Source: JAGNXB01 sp964471595 (GTDB taxonomy: Bacteria; Bacteroidota; Bacteroidia; Chitinophagales; Saprospiraceae). Taken from it: 64,000 nt of DNA. The stretch covers positions 124,001-188,000 of the forward strand of contig CAYYGN010000002.1 of assembly GCA_964471595.1 (NCBI GenBank). Reading direction: 5' to 3'. Of the stretch, positions 16,333 to 27,000 are shown one piece after another; position 1 is the first letter of the stretch; every line of letters begins with the position of its first letter. The translations under genes were made by a program, and so were the position numbers. The notes below the pieces were generated by a model. It was not told the DNA's origin and did not search any database. It worked only from the letters and a program-made list of their open reading frames with translations.

Positions 16333-18561
16333 ATGCGAACATTTCTCCCAATTATTCTGTGTGCGGTTATTCCATTGGTAGGCTTTTCACAACCTCCTTT
16401 CCAGAAGTTGTATCTCAATGGACCGGAAGGAGCTCAGGCATTGGGCGCTTCTCCCATGCCGGACGGCGGCATGGCCATGGTCGGCCTTGTCAATTTGCCC
16501 GGACAGAACCCACAGGTATATGTCAGTCGAATGGCTTGTGACGGCAGTGAGTTGTGGACACGGCTTCTCGGCAACTCCTCCTCCAACGACAATATCTTTC
16601 CTCATGTGATGGCGGACAATTCCGGCCGCATCTGGTTTACCTCCAACATAGGCGTTTGGAACAACTATGACGGGTTGGTAGGTTGTTTCAGCCCCGAAGG
16701 AGAACTCCTGAATGCCGTTCGCTTGGGAACAGGAGGCCGAAATGATCAATTGTATGGATTGGGATTGGGAGAAGACGGTTCCGTTTTTGTCTGTGGCGCG
16801 ACCAATTCCTGGGGGTCAGACAAAACGAGCAGTCTGGTATTTCACGATGTGTTCGTAGCTCGCCTGGACAGCAATCTGAATATGTTGTGGGCCAGGACTT
16901 TCGGGACCAAGGACAGTATCGATACCGGGCACGCCCTCACCCTGGACAGGGAAGGAAATGTTTGGGTAACCGGGCGTATGATGGTCAACGGGACGTTCTT
17001 CGCCTTTTTACTACATATAGATACCCTAGGGAATACCCTTGACCTGAAAGGGTACGGTGAAAGCACAGCTCCTCACCGTACTTACGGCTATGGGTTGACG
17101 GCGACAGAGGATGGTCATATTTTGTTGACAGGAAGCACAACCATCAACAAGGAAAACCATCTAAGCCCCGCCGATGCCTTTTTGATCAAAACGGATGGAA
17201 ACGGGAACCCGGTTTTCCGGCAGATATTCACTCCCGTCTTGGGGAACGATGAGTCTGAGAGTGGATCCTCTGTGGTTGAAATGCACGATGGCCGGTATGC
17301 TATCGGTGTACCGACCATGTCATTCACAACACACACCGTCGGGTTTGTACCCAATAAAAATGCTGTTTTTGTCACCGAATCGGACGGAACATTGTCCGAA
17401 GCGAGAATTTACAACCCGGGGGGGTCCCATTACACAAAGTTGTACCGGCACAATGAGGGATACCTATTGTCCAATTATTCCAACTTCTACAGCCAACCCA
17501 ATCCGGGAGCAGGTCCGTTCCGGCCTTTGGTGATAGTCACGGACAGGCATTTGGCCAGTGGATGTCATGAAATAGACGTGACGGCGGAACTGGCATTGGT
17601 GCAGGAATCCTGGCAAACACTGGACATCCCTTTCAACCCGGACACTGCATATGCCATAACACCTTACCTGACCGCCACGCCCTACGCATTTTTGGGTGTG
17701 GAGACCTTGTGCGAAACTGCGGATAGTCTGGCAGCAATCCTGGACCTGCCTGCCGAGATATGTGAAGGGGAAGCACTCACACTGACCGCCGACACCTCCG
17801 GAAATGTGTTGTCTCTTTCCTGGAATATGGGGGATGGAAGTGTGATCCAGCAGGTACTGGATACCGTTTATGCCTATTCGACTCCAGGAACCTTCAATAT
17901 TGCGCTTTCACTGGTTTCAGCCTGTAGCATGATACAGGTCGAGCATGAAATCATCGTACTCCCTGCTCCGCGCAAAGAGGTGCAATATGGTATTTGCGAA
18001 GGAGACTCTGTCCTTATTGGAACCAACTGGGTTGGAGTTGCAGGTACCTTCACGGAATATCTTTCCGGTCTGGGTTGCGACACGATCTTGACAGTGACGG
18101 TAGAAGTTCAGCCTTGGGGCAACTTGTCCATAGATACCCTTTCCTGCATAGGGGATACGATTGTGATCGGTGGTATGTCCGTCTCTGAAAACGGGACCTA
18201 CATGGATACCATTCCTGATATCCAATGTCCCGCCATACGTACCTGGGAAGTGAGGTTCGAGCCTTGCGATTGCGGCATCGATTTTCCCAATTTGTTCACC
18301 CCCAACGGAGATCAGACCAACGATGCATTCGGAGCAGTCATTCTTTGTCCTATAACCGTGACCCGGTTTGAATTGAAAATCTATGATCGATGGGGCAAAG
18401 AAGTATTTGGGACTTCTGATCCCAATGTGAAGTGGGATGGCACGAATGGAGGGACGGACCAGCCGTCTGATGTCTATGGATGGGTCATGTCGGCCACTTA
18501 TTTGGAAGCAGAGGAAATGAAATCGGTAAACAAACGCGGCGAAGTAACCCTGTTGCGCTAG
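16333..18561 (+). CDS. T9SS cargo: beta-propeller/PKD protein with gliding-motility C-terminal domain
   Basis: A secreted or surface-attached protein of 742 residues. After a signal peptide (MRTFLPIILCAVIPLVGFSQ) come repeated beta-propeller-like segments with Asp/Gly-rich turns (GNVWVTGRMMVNGT, GHILLTGSTTINKE). A PKD-like domain (about 470-530: SWNMGDGSVIQQ) follows. The protein ends in a type-B T9SS sorting domain of about 85 residues (FPNLFTPNGDQTNDAF, LKIYDRWGKEVF, DVYGWVMSATY). Function beyond export and surface location is unknown. Its stop shares CTAG with the convergent beta-helix gene. Confidence 0.88.
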   Translation: MRTFLPIILCAVIPLVGFSQPPFQKLYLNGPEGAQALGASPMPDGGMAMVGLVNLPGQNPQVYVSRMACDGSELWTRLLGNSSSNDNIFPHVMADNSGRIWFTSNIGVWNNYDGLVGCFSPEGELLNAVRLGTGGRNDQLYGLGLGEDGSVFVCGATNSWGSDKTSSLVFHDVFVARLDSNLNMLWARTFGTKDSIDTGHALTLDREGNVWVTGRMMVNGTFFAFLLHIDTLGNTLDLKGYGESTAPHRTYGYGLTATEDGHILLTGSTTINKENHLSPADAFLIKTDGNGNPVFRQIFTPVLGNDESESGSSVVEMHDGRYAIGVPTMSFTTHTVGFVPNKNAVFVTESDGTLSEARIYNPGGSHYTKLYRHNEGYLLSNYSNFYSQPNPGAGPFRPLVIVTDRHLASGCHEIDVTAELALVQESWQTLDIPFNPDTAYAITPYLTATPYAFLGVETLCETADSLAAILDLPAEICEGEALTLTADTSGNVLSLSWNMGDGSVIQQVLDTVYAYSTPGTFNIALSLVSACSMIQVEHEIIVLPAPRKEVQYGICEGDSVLIGTNWVGVAGTFTEYLSGLGCDTILTVTVEVQPWGNLSIDTLSCIGDTIVIGGMSVSENGTYMDTIPDIQCPAIRTWEVRFEPCDCGIDFPNLFTPNGDQTNDAFGAVILCPITVTRFELKIYDRWGKEVFGTSDPNVKWDGTNGGTDQPSDVYGWVMSATYLEAEEMKSVNKRGEVTLLR

Positions 18562-20090
18562 GGTTGGTGAATAAGGACAGGGATGGTCCGGGTCCTCCTG
18601 TCCTGCGTACGTATCCGCAACACGTACATACCGGAGGTCAACCCTCTGAGGTCCAGGAATGACTGGCCTTTCTGATTGCTTGCCACACAACGGCCTGAAC
18701 CGTCAAGAAGCTCAAGGAATTCGATGTCCGGCCCCACACATTGGAGGAATTCATGGGCGGGATTGGGGAAGCAATCACACTCCGGAAGGCTTGACGATGC
18801 TTCGATGTCATTGGGGGCTCCGCCTTCGAAAGCTCCCCGGCTGGGTGGGTCAAGGAAATCAAGACCGGAATGGTCCTTCCAGACAGGAGAGGGCAAAGCA
18901 AGTCCGGTACCTATGGCAGGTGATCCTGCCTGCAAGTTAAAATCATCCGCCAGAGGATTCTCGAAAAGAGGATCCTGTTGCAGGATGGAAGCCGTTTGTC
19001 CGGCAGGAAGGGTAGGGCCCATCCAGTTTGGACTGTCCTGATGGTACCAAAGATTGTGGGAAAACAGGAAGCTCCCCGCATTGGTGTTGGGACCCACATT
19101 GGCCGCAGTGCTCAGGGAGGAGTTGACAACGATGATGTTGTTCACGAATTCGCCAAAAGCAACCGCCTGATAAAATGACGTGTCCGGGGATTCCTGAAGT
19201 ATCCGCAGCACCCAGTTTTCAGGTTGATAGATGGTATTGTTCCAAACCCTGACCCGTTGGCTGCCCACATAGGCAATCGCAGCCCAGGAACCGGCAATGA
19301 CATTGCTGAAAACGTCGAGGTCTGCGGCTTCGTAATTGGCTCCGGGAGGTCTGAAAAACGCAGCTCCTGTGCTACCGCCGAGATTGAGGGTGCGCTGTCC
19401 TCCGTTGCGGAAGGTATTCCCGTGAATGGAGATATATCGGGTTCCACCTTTGGCCTGAATGCTGTTGCTGCCCAGGTTGTCGAACTGATTGTTCCGAATG
19501 ACACCATAGTGACAACCAACCATGTCAATTCCACTGCCGCCGGTGGCACCGTTTTGAAAATGGCAATCCTCCACCAGAAAGGAATCCAGACCGCTGAGTT
19601 TGAGAAGGTCGTTATTGCCGGAAACGGCCATGTCTTCAAAAAGGCAGGAACGGATGTGTATATGAAGGGCTGGCGTGTCGAAAGTGCCACCGTCATCAAT
19701 GTTGAGGCCGTTTCCCGTTTGTTCCCTGAACCGAAAATTCTCGATGACCAGCCAGGCTGGATCGCTTAGTTGCAGCGCATTGTTGCCTCCCAACACAGTG
19801 ACGGGTTCTGCTCCTGCGCCACGCAAAGTGATCCATGCACCCGGCTGTCCCTGTAGCCCGCTGATGTACCCGCCACCCGAATGGGAACCGGGAGCAACAA
19901 GTATGGTATCACCGGGTCCGGCTTGCTGGGCCGCTTCCACGATGGTACTATAGGGTTTTCCCGGCCCAACCTCCAGGATCTGGGCTTGAGCAGGAAGCAA
20001 TCCTGCCATAAAGAGGAACATGCATCCCGCAAAGGCATTGCCGGGAGTCATGCATCGAAGCAACCGTGGGTGTGAAGGCATATTCATCAT
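18558..20090 (-). CDS. T9SS cargo: right-handed parallel beta-helix protein
   Basis: A secreted protein of 510 residues. After a signal peptide ending AQAQILEVG it has parallel beta-helix coils (WLVIENFRFREQTGNGLNI, GVIRNNQFDNLGSNSIQ, RVRVWNNTIYQ), a fold typical of polysaccharide lyases and similar carbohydrate-active proteins. It ends in a type-A T9SS sorting domain of about 70 residues (CFPNPAHEFLQC, GLTSGMYVLRI). I see no lyase active-site signature, so enzyme class is open. ATG 20090 or 20084 could start it; a near-match box TACCTTTC lies three bases before the first. Confidence 0.85.
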   Translation of the reverse strand: MMNMPSHPRLLRCMTPGNAFAGCMFLFMAGLLPAQAQILEVGPGKPYSTIVEAAQQAGPGDTILVAPGSHSGGGYISGLQGQPGAWITLRGAGAEPVTVLGGNNALQLSDPAWLVIENFRFREQTGNGLNIDDGGTFDTPALHIHIRSCLFEDMAVSGNNDLLKLSGLDSFLVEDCHFQNGATGGSGIDMVGCHYGVIRNNQFDNLGSNSIQAKGGTRYISIHGNTFRNGGQRTLNLGGSTGAAFFRPPGANYEAADLDVFSNVIAGSWAAIAYVGSQRVRVWNNTIYQPENWVLRILQESPDTSFYQAVAFGEFVNNIIVVNSSLSTAANVGPNTNAGSFLFSHNLWYHQDSPNWMGPTLPAGQTASILQQDPLFENPLADDFNLQAGSPAIGTGLALPSPVWKDHSGLDFLDPPSRGAFEGGAPNDIEASSSLPECDCFPNPAHEFLQCVGPDIEFLELLDGSGRCVASNQKGQSFLDLRGLTSGMYVLRIRTQDRRTRTIPVLIHQP

Positions 20091-20114
20091 GTCGAAAGGT
20101 ACGTCTTAAGCCGG

Positions 20115-20142
20115 TTTGCGCGTGGGAATTCCCGTATATTTG
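20115..20142 (+). promoter_or_regulatory. Promoter of lepA
   Basis: -33 TTTG at 20115-20118 and -7 TATATTTG at 20135-20142 with a 16-base spacer. The -7 box ends six bases before the lepA ATG, implying a leader of at most a few bases. Confidence 0.7.
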
Positions 20143-20148
20143 CACCCC

Positions 20149-21942
20149 ATGAAGCGAATCCGGAATTTTTGTGTCATCGCCCATATTGATCACGGGAAAA
20201 GCACGCTCTCGGATCGTCTTTTGCAGTCCACAAACACCATATCGGAAAGAGATCTTGTCGAACAGACCCTGGACAACATGGATCTGGAACGCGAACGCGG
20301 CATCACCATTAAGAGCCATGCGATCCAGATGCAATATACACATACCGACGGTTTGGTGTACACCCTCAATCTGATTGATACCCCCGGCCATGTGGATTTT
20401 TCCTATGAAGTCTCCAGATCCATAGCGGCTTGTGAAGGTGCTTTGCTCCTGGTGGATGCCACACAGGGCATTCAGGCCCAGACGATTTCCAATTTGTACC
20501 TGGCCCTCGAACATGACCTCGAGATCATCCCGGTGATCAATAAAGTGGACATGGACAATGCCATGATCGAGGATGTCACCGATCAGATCCTGGATCTCAT
20601 CGGGTGTGACCCGGATGATATCATCCAGGCGAGTGGCAAAACAGGCCTTGGCGTCCAGGATATACTTTCTGCCATCGTCCAGCGGATACCGGCCCCCAAA
20701 GGAGATCCGGAGGCTCCCCTCCAGGCATTGATTTTTGATTCCGTGTTCAATTCCTTTCGGGGCATTGTCGCCAATATCCGTCTCATCAATGGTGTTCTTC
20801 GCCAAGGGGACAAAGTCAGGTTCATGCATACCGGCAAGGAGTATGATGCCAACGAGATAGGCATTTTGCGGATGGACCTCAGTCCTGTCAAGGTGCTGGA
20901 GGCAGGCAATGTGGGCTACATCATTACGGGTGTCAAGACTTCCCGGGAGGTCAAAGTGGGTGACACCATAACGCATGTGGCCAACGGCAGTTCCGAGGCA
21001 CTGCAAGGATTTCAACACGTCAAACCCATGGTGTTTGCTGGTGTGTTTCCTATTGAAAATGAGGATTTTGAAGATCTCCGGGAATCCCTCGAAAAGCTTC
21101 AACTCAATGATGCCTCTCTGGTGTTCGAGCCGGAATCATCGACCGCTTTGGGCTTCGGCTTCCGTTGTGGTTTTCTGGGCATGCTGCACCTGGAAATCGT
21201 ACAGGAAAGGCTCTCCCGGGAATTCAACCAGGAAGTCATTACCACGGTCCCCAACGTATCCTATTTCGCCACCAATACAAAGGGAGAGCGTTTTGTCGTC
21301 AATACACCCAGTGAATTGCCGGATCCTTCCCATCTCAAAATGGTGGAAGAACCCTGGATACACGCCCAGATCATTACCAAGCCCGAATTCATCGGCACCA
21401 TCATGACCCTTTGCCTGGAAAAAAGGGGATTGCTCAAAAAACAGACCTATCTGACCCAACACCGGGTTGAACTTACGTTCGAATTGCCCCTGGCCGAGAT
21501 CGTCTTTGATTTTTATGACCGTCTCAAGTCCATTTCGCGTGGCTATGCCTCATTCGATTACAGCCCGTTGGATTACAGGGCCGCAGATTTGGTCAAATTG
21601 GACATCAAACTCAATAGTGAGGACGTCGATGCCTTGTCCGCCCTGGTTCACAGAGACAAAGCCGAATATATTGGCCGCAAGATCTGCAAGAAACTCAAGG
21701 AGCTCCTCCCCAAGCAACAATTCGTCATTGCCATCCAAGCGGCCATCGGGGCCAAGATCATAGCCAGGGAAACCATCTCTGCCATGCGCAAAGATGTTAC
21801 GGCCAAATGCTACGGGGGCGATATTACCCGTAAACGCAAATTGCTGGAAAAACAAAAGGAAGGGAAGAAGAAAATGCGGCAAATTGGTACCGTAGAAGTG
21901 CCTCAGAAAACGTTCCTCCAGGTCCTTAAATTGGATGAGTAA
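20149..21942 (+). CDS. lepA: Elongation factor 4 (LepA)
   Basis: A ribosome-bound GTPase that remodels or back-translocates stalled elongation complexes. The 597-residue protein has the complete translation-factor G domain (AHIDHGKSTL, DTPGHVDF, NKVDMDNA), the LepA-type domain II and G-like domains, and the unique C-terminal domain (AKCYGGDITRKRKLLEKQ). Length is normal. ATG 20149 begins the family N terminus MKRIRNFCVIAHIDHG and fits the promoter six bases upstream. It is a single gene, convergent with the PorE-like gene with a 16-base gap. Confidence 0.98.
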   Translation: MKRIRNFCVIAHIDHGKSTLSDRLLQSTNTISERDLVEQTLDNMDLERERGITIKSHAIQMQYTHTDGLVYTLNLIDTPGHVDFSYEVSRSIAACEGALLLVDATQGIQAQTISNLYLALEHDLEIIPVINKVDMDNAMIEDVTDQILDLIGCDPDDIIQASGKTGLGVQDILSAIVQRIPAPKGDPEAPLQALIFDSVFNSFRGIVANIRLINGVLRQGDKVRFMHTGKEYDANEIGILRMDLSPVKVLEAGNVGYIITGVKTSREVKVGDTITHVANGSSEALQGFQHVKPMVFAGVFPIENEDFEDLRESLEKLQLNDASLVFEPESSTALGFGFRCGFLGMLHLEIVQERLSREFNQEVITTVPNVSYFATNTKGERFVVNTPSELPDPSHLKMVEEPWIHAQIITKPEFIGTIMTLCLEKRGLLKKQTYLTQHRVELTFELPLAEIVFDFYDRLKSISRGYASFDYSPLDYRAADLVKLDIKLNSEDVDALSALVHRDKAEYIGRKICKKLKELLPKQQFVIAIQAAIGAKIIARETISAMRKDVTAKCYGGDITRKRKLLEKQKEGKKKMRQIGTVEVPQKTFLQVLKLDE

Positions 21943-21958
21943 CCCGCGGGGCGGCTGT

Positions 21959-23935
21959 TCAATCTTCCAAAATCCGGAAGGTAGTCCTTCTGTTGGTTTG
22001 ATGTTGGGATTCCGTACACCGGTTACAAGGACAATCCACGGCTGGACGGGATTCGCCAAAACCTCTTGCCCGGAGCCTTCCGGACGGAATACCCAGGCCG
22101 ATCAGATAGTCCACGGCGCTTTGTGCCCGCTTTTGGGACAGGTCCATGTTGTAGCTTTCAGATCCCCGACAATCCGTATGCGAACCCAACTCCACTTCAA
22201 TGTCGGGATTGGCCTCCATCAGACTGGCCAAACGGCGGAGGGTTGGTTCCGCGTCAGGTCGGATTTCCCACCGGTCATAGTCGTAATAAATGTTTTCAAG
22301 GATGATCTCCAGTCCAACAAATTTCCGGTCCAGGACAATTTCCAGTTCGTACAACTGCCGCGAGACGGTTCCTGTGGTGGAAATGTCTCGCGCATCAAAC
22401 GTCTGGAAGGAGGACAAGTATCCTTCGCGCTCTGCTTCGATCCGGTAAAATTCGCCGGGCTCAACCGCTACAATCAAAGGTCCTTGTATCGGACTGGTCA
22501 TCACGGTATCCCACGGCAATATCCTGACCTTGGCGTCAGGTAACTGATTCCGGCCCAGTACCGGACTGTTGGGATCTTCCGGGTCCTGATAAAGCCTTGT
22601 TACGACATAAATATGCAACGCAATGACCGTATCGGTGGGTTGGATCGACGGTGTCTCGACAGGAGGCGGCATCTCCTTCTCTTTGATCATCCAAATGTCC
22701 TCCCCCCCTTTGCCACCACTTCTGGATGAGGTGAATATGCCGGTACGAAGGTGGTCTTGGGAAGCTCCGGGGAGCCAGATAAAGCCGAAATCATCCGCTC
22801 CGGAATTGAAGGGGGGACCGAGGTTTTCCGGTTGGGTCCAGGAACGGAGTCCCAACCGGAAAGTCCGGAAAATGTCCAATCCTCCCATACCCTTGTGATG
22901 ATCGGAGGCAAAATAAAGGGTATCTCCTTGCCACCAGGGAAACATCTCGTTGCCCGGAGTATTGATGGCAGGCGGTAACATGACAGGGTCGCTCCAACCG
23001 GAGCTCGTACGCATGGCCATATACAAGTCGTAACCACCCAATCCCATGGGGTCATCACTGGAGAAGATCAGAAACTGGCCATCGGAGGAGGTTCGGGCAT
23101 GACCGTAATTGAAATCACCGGTGCAGAAAGGAAGAACTTCCCCTGACGACCAGGTACCGTCTTTTAGGATCATCGTCCAAATCCGGCAATACCGGTCACT
23201 TCCACCGTCCCCGTCTCCGCATCGGGTAAAATAAATGGTGCTGTCAGAGGCCAGATGGATAACACCTTCATGGATGGGTGTAGACATGTCAATGGGCAGA
23301 AATGGGGCCGGTCCATTCTGGATCCCCGATTGATCAGGCCTGCCGGACACGATACGGGAAAAACCATGTCCGGTCCAGCCGTATCGGGTTTTGACATCCG
23401 GGCCGGGTCTGTCGGTTGAAAAATACAAATGCCCTTCTTTGGCGGGAAACGCGGCAAAATCTGCATACCGACTGTTGAATGGCAACGATTCCAACGCGTA
23501 AAGTCCCGGGCGGAAAGCATCCAATTGCTTTTGGGCCCATTCACAGGCCTCTATCTCTCTTCTGTATTCATAGGAGGATCCGATCTCCTCTCCAAGCTGG
23601 TCAAACGCAGCGATGGCTTCGGGATATCGCTCCAGCATTTTCAGGCTGAAAGCCTTGCCTTTCAAGGCCTGGACACCGGCCTGACCAGACCAGGCCTGCT
23701 CATAGTAGGGCAAAGCCTGCCCGGGTTGGTGCATGAATCGATAACATTCGGCAATTTTGAAGGCAATCCTCGCCTTTTCCACACGGCTTCTGGCCTTCTC
23801 CAGATCCTTGAGAAAAAAAGGGAGCGCATGGGCATATTGTTTCCGCTCAAAGCCGGTTTCACCATCCCGGATTTTCAGGGTATAGGTACAACCGGCCATC
23901 AACAATACGAGCAGCAGAAATCGGTATGGAATCAT
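21959..23935 (-). CDS. PorE-like lipoprotein (TPR, beta-propeller, CRD, OmpA)
   Basis: A 658-residue outer-membrane lipoprotein, probably a peptidoglycan anchor of the type IX secretion machine. Lipobox LLMAGC follows a short signal. Domain order is: TPR-like helices (about 20-130), PD40/WD40-like propeller blades (about 150-430: FLIFSSDDPMGLGGYDLY, TLYFASDHHKGMGGLDIF), a carboxypeptidase-regulatory-like beta domain (about 440-530) and a C-terminal OmpA domain (ELGSHTDCRGSESYNMDLS, NRRTTF). This is the layout described for PorE of Porphyromonas. ATG 23935 is preferred because it gives a proper lipoprotein signal; a TATATTGG box lies 17 bases upstream. Confidence 0.8.
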   Translation of the reverse strand: MIPYRFLLLVLLMAGCTYTLKIRDGETGFERKQYAHALPFFLKDLEKARSRVEKARIAFKIAECYRFMHQPGQALPYYEQAWSGQAGVQALKGKAFSLKMLERYPEAIAAFDQLGEEIGSSYEYRREIEACEWAQKQLDAFRPGLYALESLPFNSRYADFAAFPAKEGHLYFSTDRPGPDVKTRYGWTGHGFSRIVSGRPDQSGIQNGPAPFLPIDMSTPIHEGVIHLASDSTIYFTRCGDGDGGSDRYCRIWTMILKDGTWSSGEVLPFCTGDFNYGHARTSSDGQFLIFSSDDPMGLGGYDLYMAMRTSSGWSDPVMLPPAINTPGNEMFPWWQGDTLYFASDHHKGMGGLDIFRTFRLGLRSWTQPENLGPPFNSGADDFGFIWLPGASQDHLRTGIFTSSRSGGKGGEDIWMIKEKEMPPPVETPSIQPTDTVIALHIYVVTRLYQDPEDPNSPVLGRNQLPDAKVRILPWDTVMTSPIQGPLIVAVEPGEFYRIEAEREGYLSSFQTFDARDISTTGTVSRQLYELEIVLDRKFVGLEIILENIYYDYDRWEIRPDAEPTLRRLASLMEANPDIEVELGSHTDCRGSESYNMDLSQKRAQSAVDYLIGLGIPSGRLRARGFGESRPAVDCPCNRCTESQHQTNRRTTFRILED

Positions 23936-23991
23936 TCCGGACGATGAGAGGGCCAATATAGGGCAATTCCGGATGCCTCAGGACAGAAACA

Positions 23992-24021
23992 AAGAGGAGT
24001 TGCACGGGGGCAACTCCTCTT
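23992..24021 (-). terminator. Rho-independent terminator of secDF
   Basis: A perfect 12-bp stem, AAGAGGAGTTGC/GCAACTCCTCTT, around loop ACGGGG. It lies 60 bases after the secDF stop; on the minus strand it is followed by TTTGTTTC. The low-energy stem and location make it a convincing end for secDF. Confidence 0.8.
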
Positions 24022-24082
24022 CTTCAGATCTTTAACCAAAACCGGCTAATGAATGGCAAATTCCATGCCAGTCCATAGAATT

Positions 24083-27000
24083 TTATTTCACCGGAGAGGC
24101 ATGTTTGACAAATCCCTTCTTCTTCTCTTTCCCTTTGAACTCGCGCTCTTTGGTCAAATCAACCACCAGGGCGGAAGCAATGAAAACTGAGGAATAGGTG
24201 CCGAATAAGATGCCGAACAATAGCGCAAAAGCGAAGCCTTTGATACTGGCACCTCCAAAAATGAACAAAGTGACCACCACGAGAAGGGTCGTAGCCGAGG
24301 TGATGAGGGTCCGGCTCAAAGTATTGTTGATGGCGAGATTGAAGACTTCTTCCTTGGCTTTACCTGTATACGAATTCAGGAATTCACGAATACGGTCGAA
24401 AACAATGACCGTGTCGTTGACTGAATAACCAATCACGGTAAGGATGGCCGCCACAAATGCCTGGTCAACCTCCATGGAAAACGGCAGAATTCCATGCAGA
24501 AGCGTGAAGATGCTCAAGGTAGCCAATACGTCGTGCAGCAGAGCCAAAACGGCGCCAAGACTGAACTGCCATTTGTTGAACCGGATGAACAGATAAAGGA
24601 AGATCAGCAGGAGAGCAAACAAGGCGGAATACAGTGAACTGTCGCGAATGTCTTCCGCGATGGTAGCCCCAACCTTGTTGGAGGATATAAGGTGCGTACC
24701 GTCACCATCCGTGTTCTGAAACGTTTCAAAGTCAATCTGGCCTCCGGATACGGCATTGACCCCCTCAAAGAGCTTGGCAACTACCTTTTGTGCCGCATCT
24801 TCGCTGTCATCCTCCACACCATAACTGGTGGTGACGTTAAAGGTGTTTCTGGTGTCAACAGCCTTGACAACGGGAGCGCCGTCAAACACTTTGGTCAATT
24901 CCGTCCGGAGTTGGTCGATATTGACCTGTTGATCACTGGCAAATTGGATATTGTAGGAATATCCGCCCTTCATGTCCACACCCATCTCGAACCCGCGGAC
25001 AAAGAAACTGATTGTACCTGCCAGAATCAGAATGGAAGAGAAAATATAACCGTATTTGCGCATGCCCACCCAGTCAACATTGACATTGGCAAGTACGTTT
25101 TTGGACCAACTGCTCGCAAAGGCTATGGTACGTCCTTTGGCCAGCCAGTAATCAATGATCAGACGCGTAAACAATACAGCGGTGAACAACGTGAAGAGGA
25201 CACCGATGATCAGGACTACGGCAAATCCCTTGATGGGTCCCAACCCGAAGTAGGCCAGGACCAGGGCGGTGAGAATGGTGGTGACGTTGGCATCAATAAT
25301 GGCACTGTAAGATTGCTGGTATCCATCCCGAATAGCCATGCCGATGGTCTTGCCGTTTCTGATTTCTTCACGGATACGCTCATAGATGATGACGTTGGCA
25401 TCCACCGCCATCCCCATGGTAAGGACGATACCAGCAATACCCGGCAACGTGAGAACCGTACCATACGAGGCAAGTCCGCCAATAATGAAGAAAAGGTTGG
25501 CGAACAACGCGATGATGGACACGACACCACCGCCTGCATAGTAAAGGACCATGAAAAGGAGCAGCAAGGCAAAGGCAATGGTGACGGAAGTCAGGCTTCG
25601 GTCAATATTTTCCTGTCCCAACGAGGGGCCTACCAGTGACTCCTGGATGATTCTTGTTTTGGCCGGCAACTTGCCTACCTGGAGAATGTTGGCCAGGTCA
25701 GTGGCTTCCTGGAGACTGAAGTCTCCGGAGATCTGACTGCTCCCTCCGGTTATCGGTTGGCGCACACTGGGGGCTGATACCACTTCATCGTCCAGCAATA
25801 TGGCCACCTCACGATTGTTGTCCTGGGCAGCCTTGGTCGTCATGTCCGCCCAGATCCGGGCACCCCTGGTGTCCATATTGAGGCTGACAACGACTTCGCC
25901 GGTTGTGGGATCGCTGCTTGTGCGGGCATCTGTCACCCGATCGCCTTCCAAAGGTGCCGCATCGGAACCCCGCTTTTTGCGAATGGCATAAAGACTGTAG
26001 GCATCCGTTGTCTCTCCGGTGGTGAAATCCTTGCCGGGTTTTTGTGACCAACGAAACTCCAGATCCCTGGGAAACAAGGCTTTGATGTCAGGTCTGTTCA
26101 GATACTCGGTGACGAGGTTCTTTTTGTTCTTGGAGGCCGTTCCCATAACGGCAGGAGGGGAACTGAGTCCTTCCGCAGACATGTTCAGCATCAACTGCGA
26201 AAGGAGTGGCCCCCCACCGGTAAGATCCTCTGCACCGGCTTCAACGAGTTGGAGCGTGGAATCCACGACTTGCCCCAGGGAATCATACACATAGGAGTAG
26301 GTCGTATCCATGCGCACCTCATCCAGGGTGGTATCCACCCCGGCAGACATGCGCTTTAGCTTGTTGTCAGCCTCCAGAAATGCAGTACTTACTCCTGCGT
26401 CAGTGATCCGGTAAACGTCATAAAACTCGAGTTTGGCCGTCGCCTGCAATAACTTGCGCGCCCGTTCGGGGTTGTCGAATCCCGGCAGTTCCACCAGGAT
26501 CAAATCCCTGTTCTCGTCAAGAGAGACATTGGGTTGAACCACTCCGGTTTTGTCTATCCGGTCCTTGAGTCGCTTGAAAGTCAGTTTGACAGTTTCATTG
26601 GCCATTTGCCGGATCATCCGGATGACTTCTCCATCAGGTGTCTCAAAGTTGATCTGATCCCGGAATGTCTCGTTGAGAATGAAGATGTTAGCCAGCTTTT
26701 TACCATTGGCAACCTTTTGGAATTCCTCGCCAAACAAGGTGACATAGTCGGTTTGGGATCTCTTAAATCGCTCGGAGGCCTGATCCAGTGCCTTGATAAA
26801 CTCAGGATCTTCGCTTTGATTGGCCAGACTGCGGATGAAGTCCCGCAGGTCAACCTGCAAAATGATACTCATTCCCCCCTTGAGGTCCAATCCCAAAGCA
26901 AGTTGCTTGCTCTTCAATTCCTCATAGGTGAAATCCTTGATCAAGGGTACCCGGAATATCTTTTCGCTGGACATGGAGTCCAAATATGCCGTGCGGGCTA

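Noticed and set aside
19948..21102. Minus-strand open frame of 384 codons
   Set aside because: Runs opposite lepA and across its promoter; composition is that of an antisense shadow.
24692..25639. Plus-strand open frame of 315 codons
   Set aside because: Opposite the highly conserved secDF; no recognisable motif.
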